Positions 1 to 7,404 of a stretch of DNA of 13,151 nucleotides are shown in pieces; within the stretch, counting starts at the first letter, position 1, and each line of letters opens with the position of its first letter. The notes beneath the pieces are model-generated. The model had not been told where the DNA came from, made no database searches, and saw only the letters and a list, made by a program, of their open reading frames with translations. Source of the DNA: an uncultured Fretibacterium sp. (lineage in GTDB: Bacteria > Synergistota > Synergistia > Synergistales > Aminobacteriaceae); NCBI GenBank assembly GCA_937892105.1, contig CALAUZ010000419.1:1-13151 (forward strand), written 5' to 3'. The translations under genes were made by a program, and so were the position numbers.

Positions 1-31
1 AGGAACAAAGTAGAGCAAACTTTCACAGCTT

Positions 32-64
32 TTGAACACCCTTTTCGTCTTCTTAATGTATAAT
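32..64 (+). promoter_or_regulatory. Candidate promoter of the Rpn-family gene
   Basis: A perfect TATAAT -10 hexamer lies at 59-64. A TTGAAC sequence at 32-37 resembles a -35 box, but the 21-bp spacer is longer than the usual 16-18, so the -35 assignment is weak. The stretch resembles the plus-strand promoter at 13062-13090: both have CTTTTGA, then CGTCTTC or CGTCTT, then TGTATAAT. It would drive the gene starting at 90. Confidence 0.4.
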
Positions 65-74
65 TTTCCTCGTT

Positions 75-80
75 AAGGAG
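75..80 (+). promoter_or_regulatory. Ribosome binding site that decides the Rpn-family start
   Basis: AAGGAG ends one base before the ATG at 81 and 9 nt before the GTG at 90. Normal spacing favours the GTG as initiator, giving 319 residues. Confidence 0.55.
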
Positions 81-89
81 ATGGCTTTC

Positions 90-1049
90 GTGAAAAAGAA
101 ATCTGCACCAAAGAAATCCACACCATACGATGATGTCTATAGAACTATGATGAATGACTGCATTAGGCTTCTCATCCCTCTCGTCAATGAAGTTTTCGGC
201 AAGCATTACACGGGCAACGAGAAGATTGTTTTCCATCCTAACGAGCATTTCATTAACCAGCAGGACGGCAGAGAAAAGAAACGCATCACTGACAGCTCCT
301 TCTCCATTATCTCAAGCGATGGCACTGAAGAAAAATTCATCATCGAATGTCAGTCAAAAAACGATGACACTATGCTCATCAGAATTTTTGAGTACATTAC
401 TCAGGAAGCTCTCGATTCCGGCTCTGTCTCTAATTATCAACTCATTGTTACTATACCTAATGCCGCTGTCCTTTTCCTGCGCTCAAACAGTAATACTCCT
501 GATGCCATGAACATCATCATTAACACTCCGGGCGGTTCAGTCTCCTTTGATGTACATATCATAAAGGTCAATGCTTACTCTTTACAGCAGCTTTTCGACA
601 AAAATCTCTTCTTCCTTCTGCCTTTCTACATTTTCAACCTTGAGGATGACTTCCCGAAATACAACAAAGACAAGAAAGCATTAGAGACTTTGAAAAGTGT
701 ATATGCTGACTTTATGCTCAGGCTTGAAAAAGCCATGAACGATGGACTAATATCAGCCTACTACAGAAGAACCATCCTCGATATGAGTAAAAAAGTTCTT
801 GAAAATATCGCCGCTAAATATCACAATATTCAAAAAGAGGTGAATAACATTATGGGCGGACAAATTCTTGAACATGAAGGCAAAACTATTTACAACGCCG
901 GCCTTAAAGAAGGTATCGCTGTTGGTGAGGAACGTGGGAGACGCGAAGCTAACTTTGAAACCGCTAGACGTTTACGTCAAATGGGCTTGAGCGACAATGA
1001 TATTCATCATGCTACAAACCTTTCACTTGATGATATACGCATATTATGA
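90..1049 (+). CDS. Rpn-family PD-(D/E)XK nuclease (recombination-promoting nuclease / putative transposase)
   Basis: Recognised from overall similarity to Rpn/YhgA-type proteins, DNA endonucleases with a PD-(D/E)XK fold linked to RecA-independent recombination and, in E. coli, to toxicity and phage defence. The nuclease core covers about residues 13-110, with candidate metal ligands D68 and E86 plus Q88 (the E-C-Q strand). The middle is a helical region ending in DMSKKVLENIA, typical of the group. The C-terminal tail (from about 270) has the Gly-rich NAGLKEG spacing and a helical ending, ARRLRQMGLSDNDI. GTG at 90 is preferred as start because AAGGAG (75-80) is 9 nt upstream; the ATG at 81 directly abuts that motif and would add three residues. 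Length (319 aa) fits an intact member. It is convergent with the glycan operon. Family assignment is firm; activity is inferred. Confidence 0.85.
   Translation: MKKKSAPKKSTPYDDVYRTMMNDCIRLLIPLVNEVFGKHYTGNEKIVFHPNEHFINQQDGREKKRITDSSFSIISSDGTEEKFIIECQSKNDDTMLIRIFEYITQEALDSGSVSNYQLIVTIPNAAVLFLRSNSNTPDAMNIIINTPGGSVSFDVHIIKVNAYSLQQLFDKNLFFLLPFYIFNLEDDFPKYNKDKKALETLKSVYADFMLRLEKAMNDGLISAYYRRTILDMSKKVLENIAAKYHNIQKEVNNIMGGQILEHEGKTIYNAGLKEGIAVGEERGRREANFETARRLRQMGLSDNDIHHATNLSLDDIRIL
837..854 (+). promoter_or_regulatory. Internal ribosome binding site and in-frame ATG inside the Rpn-family gene
   Basis: GAGGTGA at 837-843 is a seven-base match to the anti-Shine-Dalgarno sequence and sits 8 nt before an ATG at 852 in the reading frame of the gene. 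This site is at least as good as that of the full-length start. It would release a 65-residue C-terminal protein. Intragenic starts producing a small inhibitory C-terminal protein have been reported for E. coli Rpn genes, so the position fits known biology. Whether it is used here is inference. Confidence 0.5.
852..1049 (+). other. Candidate nested small protein: C-terminal tail of the Rpn-family gene (RpnS-like)
   Basis: Initiation at the internal ATG would give 65 residues starting MGGQILEHEG, then the Gly-rich NAGLKEGIAVGEERGRR stretch, then the final helical ARRLRQMGLSDNDI segment. It contains no nuclease residues. By analogy with E. coli RpnS proteins it could bind and restrain the full-length nuclease. 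The stand-alone gene at 12716-12988 encodes a protein of the same architecture, which supports this tail working as an independent module. Recorded as a candidate only. Confidence 0.35.
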
Positions 1050-1323
1050 TACTTAACTCATAAAAACACGAAATATTGCACTGCTGATTTTAATATACAG
1101 TCTACGGCGTGTTTTACGTTTTAGTGAAGAATAACGATTTTCTCGCAGCCCCTTATGCCTCAGTTGATCTAGATATCTACTAAATAGAAGCAAAAGAAAT
1201 AATGTTCTTCACGATTGAATGAGAAAATGTAACTGTGAAATATCCTTAATCTCAAATTTTCACTGCGTGAAATAGAGTTTAAGCTCCGTGCAAAGACATC
1301 ACTGTAAAAGCATGTAGCAATGA
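1050..1323. other. Convergent intergenic region without a recognisable gene
   Basis: This 274-bp gap separates the stop of the Rpn-family gene from the stop of the FkbM gene, so both transcription units should end here. I see no convincing ORF, RNA gene or GC-rich hairpin with a T-tract. Weak structures are an 8-bp inverted repeat AAAACACG/CGTGTTTT (1063-1070 and 1108-1115, 37-nt loop) and a 6-bp stem with a 3-nt loop at 1258-1272; neither is followed by a clear U-run. A 9-bp direct repeat CCGTGCAAA occurs at 1286-1294 and 1327-1335. Confidence 0.5.
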
Positions 1324-2463
1324 TTACCGTGCAAATAATACACATTCACCGAATGAAATAAATCCAGCACTGCCTGTAACCGAGTATAAATCTTTCAGCA
1401 GCTCTTCAGTGAACAGAATAGGCGCATCTTCAGCAGAAGTTATAAAATGCCTCAGGCAAAATTCATAATCACTGCGGATACTTTTTATCAGTTTCGGAAT
1501 CGTCCAGATGTGTTCAATTTTATGGTAAACGCTCACTGCTAATATAGGCTTGAAACGCGCTATTACAGCAGCAGCACCTTTTATCACGTCAACTTCTGCT
1601 CCTTCTACGTCAAGTTTTATAAAGTCCACTCTTTGTAGATGCTTTTCACGGACATAATAATCCAAGTCCACAATGTCGGCTGAAGATGTTCCTGATTCTT
1701 TCTCTTTAGTAACAAATACTTTGCAGGGATCATGAGTGTATTTCGCTGTGTGTCTGAAAGCACCCAATCCGAGATTCTCAACACAAAAATTTTTTTCCTC
1801 CGAGCACTTTTTTGCCAACCTGAAATTTTCTTTGTCAAGCTCAAAGGCAAAAACACGATAACCCATTCCCGAAAATTTTGCCGAAGTGCTGCCGTCGCAT
1901 GCTCCTCCGTCGATAACGACAGCTCCTTCATCAGGCATGAATCCTTCACAGATATACAGCGGAGTCTCTGCGAAAAATGCCGCATTAAGATTCCTCGATG
2001 CTTTTGCTCGAATGAATCCCAGAAAAGTTTTTCGGGAATTTTCATCTGGCAACATTCTGTACACTTCTAATAGTTCATCAAGATTCTTCATGTACATATC
2101 ATAAATTTCTTCGGTACGGTATTCGTCAAGCGACATGACTATAGTAGGGATTTTTTTCAGCTCAGGTATTCTCATGAAGGCCGCTTCCATTTTTCCGCGC
2201 ACAAAAACGCACCCGAATTTTTCCGTGCTGCGCGAAACTTCATGGAGAGCAATCACATCCTGCGCGAACGTCTCATTCCCTGATACGCTTTTCACTATCA
2301 CAGCTGCAATATTGACCCCCTTATCACGTAAAATTTCAGCAAATCCATGCGGACTCTCAAAGTCAAAGCAGGCAGACGGAATCTTTTCCTGAATAACCCT
2401 GCGGAGCATGGCCGTATAGTGTTCCTCATAAATTCTCTTAACTGTCATGATAAAGTTTTTCAT
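1324..2463 (-). CDS. FkbM-family SAM-dependent methyltransferase with an extra N-terminal domain
   Basis: The C-terminal half is an FkbM-type class I methyltransferase. The SAM-binding motif I reads VIDGGACDGS around residues 183-192 (D185, G186, G187), the acidic end of strand 2 is E208 in FAFELD, and the family signature FIKLDVEGAE is at 281-290. FkbM proteins O-methylate sugars or polyketides and are common in surface-glycan loci, so methylating a sugar hydroxyl is the likely role. The first 170 or so residues are not part of the usual FkbM core; they include an alpha/beta segment ending IPTIVMSLDEY (about 105-115) that could bind a substrate or partner. ATG overlaps the upstream stop as ATGA, with GAGG (2471-2474 on the plus strand) 7 nt away. 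Last gene of the operon. Acceptor unknown. Confidence 0.85.
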   Translation of the reverse strand: MKNFIMTVKRIYEEHYTAMLRRVIQEKIPSACFDFESPHGFAEILRDKGVNIAAVIVKSVSGNETFAQDVIALHEVSRSTEKFGCVFVRGKMEAAFMRIPELKKIPTIVMSLDEYRTEEIYDMYMKNLDELLEVYRMLPDENSRKTFLGFIRAKASRNLNAAFFAETPLYICEGFMPDEGAVVIDGGACDGSTSAKFSGMGYRVFAFELDKENFRLAKKCSEEKNFCVENLGLGAFRHTAKYTHDPCKVFVTKEKESGTSSADIVDLDYYVREKHLQRVDFIKLDVEGAEVDVIKGAAAVIARFKPILAVSVYHKIEHIWTIPKLIKSIRSDYEFCLRHFITSAEDAPILFTEELLKDLYSVTGSAGFISFGECVLFAR

Positions 2464-4733
2464 TTTTTGTCCTCATATCTTTTACGTATATACTCCCAAG
2501 TTGTTAGGGGCAGAAATTTTTTGCAAGCCTCTATTTGCCCTTGCTTAAGTAATCTGCGTATGGCTGACGCGCTTATAATTTCCCCGTCTTCTGCCGTCAG
2601 TCTGGGAATTTCTATGAACTCAATTCCGAACTCAGGCAGTAATATTTTCATCGCAAGATTATATTTTTCTGTCAGAGTGTCAAGAGGTTCTGTGCCTGCA
2701 AATCGTTTTCTTATTCCCAGTACGGGAGCTATTGCCTGAGCGAAGATTTTTACATCGGCGGCAGGAGCAATAACTGATTTTCCTTGCAAGGCTTCCTTCT
2801 GGAAGTAGTCAGCGAAAGTTACGAGAGAAATAATATATTTTCCACCCGGCAGGACTTTAACATTCTTCAAATTGCTACAGCCTTCTTGCACTAATTGAAA
2901 CCTGCTTTTGAAATCAAACTCTGAGCAGTCTTCCTCAACAACAAAAACGTAAAGAAAATCCGTCTGCTTACATGCGCTTTCTATCAAAAATTTATGACCA
3001 AGTGTGAACGGATTGCAATTCATCACTACTGCGCCTACGTTTTGTGCCGGCACTCTTTCTTTCTCAAGGCCTGCAAGAAAATTTTTGAGACCGGGACTTC
3101 TTATCAGCCTTTCTGAATTTGGGACTGATGAAAACATTGAAGGGATAAACGCCGTATCTTTTTGTTCACATTCAGCGCGTGATGTAATTTTCAGCGATAA
3201 AAATTCCGCGATGATTTCATTGCCCTGTGCATTAAGGTGATGGCCTGATTTTGAGTCCCGAAAAGGTTTACTGAATTTTACCCCACTACTACTGAATATA
3301 TCAGAGAGAGAAAATTTATCGCAGAGATTTTCCCTGAAAGCATAGCACCATACCCCTCCGTTTATGTGAATGACTATATCCCCAGCGCAAAATCCTGTGT
3401 CGGCTATGCGGTAAAGCTCATTCACTGATGCACCAGAGAAGCCGCCGTTATTCCCGCAGTTGATAACCCTGAATTTTTCCGCGCGATCGTTAAGATACTG
3501 CTGAAGAAGAGCTGCTATTGTATGTTCATCGTCAGCAAAAGTACCAATGACTGAACACGGCCCGAACATAAATATTTGCTGGTCAAAATTCTGCGGACTG
3601 CCCGGTATCAGCCTTATTCCGCCAGCAGTACTCCAGCCCTCTGCGATTTTGTCAGAATGAACAAGATAGTCATCCTCAGGGCTGCCAAACGTCAGCAGGG
3701 AAGTATTCATGCGCTGTGAATATTCTGTGCGGAAGGTATTTTCACTCTGGAATCTTTCTGGGGCTTCAACGTAGAAATATCTGACGCTGTGTTTGTCAAG
3801 AAACCGGCGGATCTCTTCCGCGAGAAGGTTGGCGTAAAGTTTTTGCGCGCTGAATTTGACGCAGGGAAAATTGTCCCATACGTCAGCAATATACACGAGA
3901 AAATCAAAATCTTCATTGATAAATTTTTCAACCGGATCATCAAAAACTGTTATATCTGCAAAATGCCTGAAGTGCTCATAAAATCCTTCGAGAGGAGGAG
4001 ACATTGACGAGATTAATATGTGCTTTCTGTCTTCGAGAAACTCTACTATAACGTCATCGCTTAGCATATCCCAGTAACACGGGGGAAAATTCTCTTCACA
4101 GTCTCTTGTCAGTAATTCATTGCCGATTCTGCATGATGATGTGGCTTTTTCGCTTCTAACAATGGGAAGTTCACGGAGTCCGGCTGATAAAAATTGTTCG
4201 ACTGCTGACACTTTTATCTGCGTTTCATTTTCCGACCATCTCAGAAATATATCACTGCGAACCGACACACTTCTGCGCGGAAAATTCCGGCTGAAATCTT
4301 CACGGGTTATTACTCCGGCTAAATTCCCGCTGTCGTCTGTTATGGTTACTGTGAATGCTCCGCTGTCAAATTTTCTGATTATCCCGGCAGTTGACAGCTC
4401 ATTTACTTTCAGGACTGGCAAATCTGAAGGAAAGTAACAGAATTTCAGCATATTTCCGAGCTTTTTTGAGTGTAGTTTCCCCCACAATTCGTGAATGCTG
4501 ATCTTTCTGCACGGCGGGAAAATATCTTCCGAGTATATCAGCAGGCTGTTTACTCCGTTCAGCGCATCGCCGATATTTTCAGGGGTCAGTAGGAACAACT
4601 TCAAGCGTCCATTGAAATGTCTATAAAAATTGAAGAGGTTTATATCTTCAAGGGATGAGAGGTAAATTTTTGCTTTCACAGAAAAATCTTCAGACGGCCA
4701 TGAAAATTTTTCCCAATCATAAACTTTTTCCAT
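2460..4733 (-). CDS. Three-part protein: CBS-like region, SGNH-hydrolase-like domain and citrate-lyase-ligase-like nucleotidyltransferase
   Basis: Residues about 105-195 resemble a degenerate CBS pair (TITDDSGNLAGVITREDF near 130-147, then LRELPIV). Residues about 345-515 look like an SGNH/GDSL-type domain: MFGPCSVIGTF (389-399) replaces the GDS block, GNNGG (427-431) may be the Gly block, and GHHLNAQGNEII (497-508) fits the His block, although the usual DxxH Asp is not evident. Residues about 560-755 match the C-terminal domain of [citrate (pro-3S)-lyase] ligase CitC: MNCNPFTLGHKFLIE with the TxGH nucleotide-binding motif at 577-580, conserved FVVEED and AGTEP segments, and ISASAIRRLL (720-729). 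CitC activates acetate as acetyl-AMP. No citrate lyase genes are nearby, so the domain is probably repurposed to adenylylate or cytidylylate another small molecule. Weak own RBS; starts 7 bp after the LRR gene. Confidence 0.7.
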   Translation of the reverse strand: MEKVYDWEKFSWPSEDFSVKAKIYLSSLEDINLFNFYRHFNGRLKLFLLTPENIGDALNGVNSLLIYSEDIFPPCRKISIHELWGKLHSKKLGNMLKFCYFPSDLPVLKVNELSTAGIIRKFDSGAFTVTITDDSGNLAGVITREDFSRNFPRRSVSVRSDIFLRWSENETQIKVSAVEQFLSAGLRELPIVRSEKATSSCRIGNELLTRDCEENFPPCYWDMLSDDVIVEFLEDRKHILISSMSPPLEGFYEHFRHFADITVFDDPVEKFINEDFDFLVYIADVWDNFPCVKFSAQKLYANLLAEEIRRFLDKHSVRYFYVEAPERFQSENTFRTEYSQRMNTSLLTFGSPEDDYLVHSDKIAEGWSTAGGIRLIPGSPQNFDQQIFMFGPCSVIGTFADDEHTIAALLQQYLNDRAEKFRVINCGNNGGFSGASVNELYRIADTGFCAGDIVIHINGGVWCYAFRENLCDKFSLSDIFSSSGVKFSKPFRDSKSGHHLNAQGNEIIAEFLSLKITSRAECEQKDTAFIPSMFSSVPNSERLIRSPGLKNFLAGLEKERVPAQNVGAVVMNCNPFTLGHKFLIESACKQTDFLYVFVVEEDCSEFDFKSRFQLVQEGCSNLKNVKVLPGGKYIISLVTFADYFQKEALQGKSVIAPAADVKIFAQAIAPVLGIRKRFAGTEPLDTLTEKYNLAMKILLPEFGIEFIEIPRLTAEDGEIISASAIRRLLKQGQIEACKKFLPLTTWEYIRKRYEDKK

Positions 4734-4740
4734 CTGTCTG

Positions 4741-5571
4741 TCAGGGAGTAATGCCGAGTTTTTCCATGCGGTTCACGAAATCAGAATCAGCTAAAAGTTT
4801 CTCGCAGCCTTCAAAAATTTTTTTCCCAGTTATCACATCATCATTCTCAATGTGAAACTCTTCAAGCCTCCTGCATTCAGCAAAAGCACCGCTGCAAATT
4901 TCTTCTACGCTTTCAGGGATCGTGAGGCTCGTTAAACTTTTGCACCGCGCAAGAAGACCAAGATTAATTACTTGGAGGCTCCTCGACAAATGAACACGCT
5001 TCAAATTCCTGCATCCTAAGAGAATTTCTTTGCCTGTGCTTGTAACTGAGTCCGGCATGTCGAAATGTTCAAGCCTCCTGCAAAGAAAAAATGCTCCGTT
5101 CTCGATACGTTCTACAGCATTGCCGAGAAAGACTGCCCTGCGCAGATTAAAGCAGAACTCAAAAGCACGCTGCCTGATAATTTTTACGTCAGATGGAATT
5201 TCTATGTACGTCATAGAAGCACATTCCTCAAATAAAGCCTTAGGGATTTCCTCAAGGTACGGCGGCAAAACTACATTTTCCAGAGATATGCAGCCCTCAA
5301 AAACCTCATCGCCCAAAACTTTCACTGATGGAGGAATATTTATCGCCTTCAAGTTCTCGCAGAATGAAAACGCATTGCTCCCGATTAATGTCAATTCAGC
5401 ACCTATATTCACGGTTTCAAGCATGTTGTTTTCAGTGAACGCTTCAGGAGCTATTGCGGTTATTTTGTAGCCCTCAGCTTCGGCGGGAATTTCTAGCTTA
5501 GGTGTTAATTCACGGCATCCTGTAACAGCAGCTTCTCCGTTGGCAAATTCATACGTCAGATTCCCGGTCAT
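4741..5571 (-). CDS. BspA-type leucine-rich-repeat protein, apparently cytoplasmic
   Basis: From about residue 35 to 265 the protein is roughly nine to ten repeats of 22-23 residues of the LRR_5 (BspA/Treponema pallidum) type, with the recurring pattern L..I.IP.SV..I...AF..C. Such repeats usually form curved binding surfaces on secreted adhesins. Here the N-terminus (MTGNLTYEFANGEA) has no hydrophobic signal, no lipobox, and there is no C-terminal anchor or sorting signal, so the protein should stay in the cytoplasm. Start ATG overlaps the radical SAM stop by 4 bp with AAGGGA and AGGAG shortly upstream. Its place between a radical SAM gene and the CitC-like fusion suggests a scaffold, a substrate-binding partner or a modification substrate; none is proven. 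Family is clear, function unknown. Confidence 0.8.
   Translation of the reverse strand: MTGNLTYEFANGEAAVTGCRELTPKLEIPAEAEGYKITAIAPEAFTENNMLETVNIGAELTLIGSNAFSFCENLKAINIPPSVKVLGDEVFEGCISLENVVLPPYLEEIPKALFEECASMTYIEIPSDVKIIRQRAFEFCFNLRRAVFLGNAVERIENGAFFLCRRLEHFDMPDSVTSTGKEILLGCRNLKRVHLSRSLQVINLGLLARCKSLTSLTIPESVEEICSGAFAECRRLEEFHIENDDVITGKKIFEGCEKLLADSDFVNRMEKLGITP
4861..5082. repeat. 15-bp perfect direct repeat within the LRR gene
   Basis: TTCAAGCCTCCTGCA occurs at 4861-4875 and 5068-5082, 207 bp apart, which is three 23-residue repeats. Both copies encode the CRRLE segment of a repeat unit. This suggests growth by duplication of a three-repeat block. Confidence 0.6.
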
Positions 5572-6344
5572 TGTTTCCCTTCTCCTGTTAGCCAGTCGCT
5601 TAATTTGGGATGAGTGTCACCTTTCTCCCACTTTACTTTTTCTGTGTGAGCTGAACAATTTTTGCACGTCTCATTAGGAGTTTCAAGGAACTCTATTACC
5701 TCGCGCCCGCTTTCAACGGAATAGATATTAAGCCGCCCGCCTGTGATGAATTTCGCGCCGAAATAGTTATTCATATCCTGCACGACCATCGGAACAGTAC
5801 AGCGTGATACGTTGCCGTCAAAAAGGTTATATGCTTTGTTGCACCCGCAGTTACGCACAACATCTTCAAGAGCAGCTTTATTATTAAGGACAAGAATTTT
5901 GTTGAACAATCTTTTGTCGGTGAGATGATAGCACAGATTCTCATGATGGAAAATTTCTTCGAGGCTCATTCGCTGCTGTGATGTCATTACGGGGAAGCAG
6001 GTAACTTTCATCATTACGCTGCATTCACGGCAGACGCTCCAAAATTCAGACGGCATTTCAGGCAGAAGAAGTCCGTTTGTCATGAGGCTGATATTTGCTG
6101 AGGAGTAAATTTTTCTGACCAACTGAAATATTTTCATTATATCCGGGTGCAGCAATGGTTCTCCGCCAAGTATATTTATATTGAGGATGTTTATTCCAAG
6201 ATACTTTAACCGGCTCAGATCGTCATTCAGTTTCTGCAGGTCTAAGAACCATTCCGGCATTATCGGCGAGCATGACGAACAGCCCTTACAGTTCAGGTTG
6301 CAGTGCCGCGTTGCCCAAAACTCTATGTAGTCAAGATTTATCAT
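5568..6344 (-). CDS. Radical SAM protein with extra C-terminal cysteines
   Basis: The [4Fe-4S] cluster motif CxxxCxxC is at C15, C19 and C22 (HCNLNCKGC), followed by another cysteine, C25. The GGEP SAM-contact motif is at 60-63 and MTNG at 88-91. C-terminal cysteines at 166, 168, 182, 227 and 230 (NCGCN, SRC, CKNC) look like a short SPASM- or twitch-type auxiliary cluster region. Members carry out radical chemistry on sugars, peptides or nucleotides; the substrate here is not predictable. At 258 residues it is compact. The start is fixed by the N-terminal position of the cysteine motif; AGGAGG (plus-strand 6349-6354) is 4 nt before the ATG. It overlaps the upstream glycosyltransferase by 14 bp and the LRR gene by 4 bp, so translation of the three is probably coupled. 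Confidence 0.85.
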   Translation of the reverse strand: MINLDYIEFWATRHCNLNCKGCSSCSPIMPEWFLDLQKLNDDLSRLKYLGINILNINILGGEPLLHPDIMKIFQLVRKIYSSANISLMTNGLLLPEMPSEFWSVCRECSVMMKVTCFPVMTSQQRMSLEEIFHHENLCYHLTDKRLFNKILVLNNKAALEDVVRNCGCNKAYNLFDGNVSRCTVPMVVQDMNNYFGAKFITGGRLNIYSVESGREVIEFLETPNETCKNCSAHTEKVKWEKGDTHPKLSDWLTGEGKQ

Positions 6345-7404
6345 ATGGCCTCCTCATTTTATGGTAATGTTCGATGACTGACAGCAATATATTATCCCAT
6401 GAAAAGCACTTGAGAACTTTCCGCGCCTTTGTAACTTCTTCGTGTGATATGTGCGGAATTTCACCGCTGAAGGTTGCGTAACCGAAGTAAGTTAATGTAC
6501 CGCCGAAAACTGTACGCAGCACCTTGTTTTCCTCAGCGATAACATTACAACCGGCTTTTAATCCGCGAAGTATCCTGTCATGAATGCATACAGAAAAATT
6601 CGGGCTTATGTGAAGGGCATGTGTATAGTGCGAAAAGATTTCATGCAGATTGTCATAGGGCACTTTGCCGATATAAAGCACGTTATGTTTCTGAAGGATG
6701 CTTTTTTCGGAAATATCTCCGGCCAAGATCAGCGGGAAATGATTAATTCTCTGCAGAATATTTACTCTCTTTACGCTGCGGATATAAGAATTTGTGAGCC
6801 TGAAAAATTCTTCTCTGTCGTCCGGCTCATTATCCGCTACAAACTTTTTGTACCGCAAAACGAATGAAGCATCAAGGTTACTAGTCATAGCATTTATGAA
6901 TCTCCAGATGATATTACGCTGCCGAGACTGCATTATCTCATCTCTCAAAGCGTCAATGCTTTTAACCTGCCCCGCAAAAATAATTCCGTTCTCGCGTTTA
7001 CTGCCGACTGATTCGTTTCCGTCAAGCTCAACGCCGAGCGGAAGCCACAAATAATTTTCAGGCGGTTCATCGTACATTTCAGCAAATTCGCGGTCAATGA
7101 AAACCGGCACAAAATATTCTCCTGCAATGCCAGGCATCTTCATGGGGCTGTCGATTATCCATTGATAGTGAGGCTTCATATATTTTTCGCATAAGGGCTG
7201 ACCTTCCGGCAAAAAGCTGTATTTTCCTATACCCAGTGAGAAATCTACAGTATGACGATTATAGACGGTCTCCAAGTCCCGGACGTTATCGGCTCTGAAA
7301 ACTTTATGCCCCATTCTTTTAAGTGCGCGCTCGATCTCGTCAAAAAAAGTCCTGAATGAACAGTAAGCACCGTCAAAAGAATTTTCAGCAATAAGAATTT
7401 TCAT
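6331..7404 (-). CDS. CgeB-like GT-B glycosyltransferase
   Basis: The N-terminus (MKILIAENSFDG...) begins a Rossmann fold and has the layout of CgeB-type GT-B enzymes: IDSPMKM near 84-90, LPLGVEL at 121-127, IIFAGQV at 141-147. The C-terminal donor-binding region carries ALHISPNFSVCIHDRILRG (about 263-281), then GLKAGCNVIAEE, matching the N.P.F...hdR.f.a...G pattern of this family. Relatives occur in spore-coat and flagellin glycosylation loci. It would transfer a sugar from a nucleotide-sugar donor in the cytoplasm. The insert at 150-215 is rich in charged helices. Its ATG overlaps the stop of the preceding gene as ATGA; GAGG lies only 1 nt before the ATG, so coupled reinitiation is likely. 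No membrane segment. Donor and acceptor unknown. Confidence 0.7.
   Translation of the reverse strand: MKILIAENSFDGAYCSFRTFFDEIERALKRMGHKVFRADNVRDLETVYNRHTVDFSLGIGKYSFLPEGQPLCEKYMKPHYQWIIDSPMKMPGIAGEYFVPVFIDREFAEMYDEPPENYLWLPLGVELDGNESVGSKRENGIIFAGQVKSIDALRDEIMQSRQRNIIWRFINAMTSNLDASFVLRYKKFVADNEPDDREEFFRLTNSYIRSVKRVNILQRINHFPLILAGDISEKSILQKHNVLYIGKVPYDNLHEIFSHYTHALHISPNFSVCIHDRILRGLKAGCNVIAEENKVLRTVFGGTLTYFGYATFSGEIPHISHEEVTKARKVLKCFSWDNILLSVIEHYHKMRRPYDKS
6349..6354 (-). promoter_or_regulatory. Ribosome binding site of the radical SAM gene
   Basis: AGGAGG on the minus strand, 4 nt before the ATG at 6344. It lies inside the coding end of the preceding glycosyltransferase gene, allowing reinitiation within the 14-bp overlap. 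Confidence 0.6.

Noticed and set aside
1063..1115. AAAACACG/CGTGTTTT inverted repeat as terminator of the Rpn gene
   Set aside because: The 37-nt loop is too long for a standard intrinsic terminator.
1258..1272. Hairpin TTTCAC-TGC-GTGAAA as an operon terminator
   Set aside because: The stem is only 6 bp and AT-rich, and neither strand has a T-tract directly after it.
1732..2070. Plus-strand open frames inside the operon
   Set aside because: They lie antisense within strongly coding genes, show no recognisable domain, and have the low-complexity look of shadow frames.
2460..4733. Calling the gene citC (citrate lyase ligase)
   Set aside because: Only the C-terminal quarter to third matches, the protein is more than twice the usual length, and no citrate lyase genes are present.
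4741..5571. Calling the LRR protein a secreted BspA-type adhesin
   Set aside because: There is no signal peptide, lipobox, transmembrane segment or sorting motif, and an upstream start is precluded by the coupled gene.
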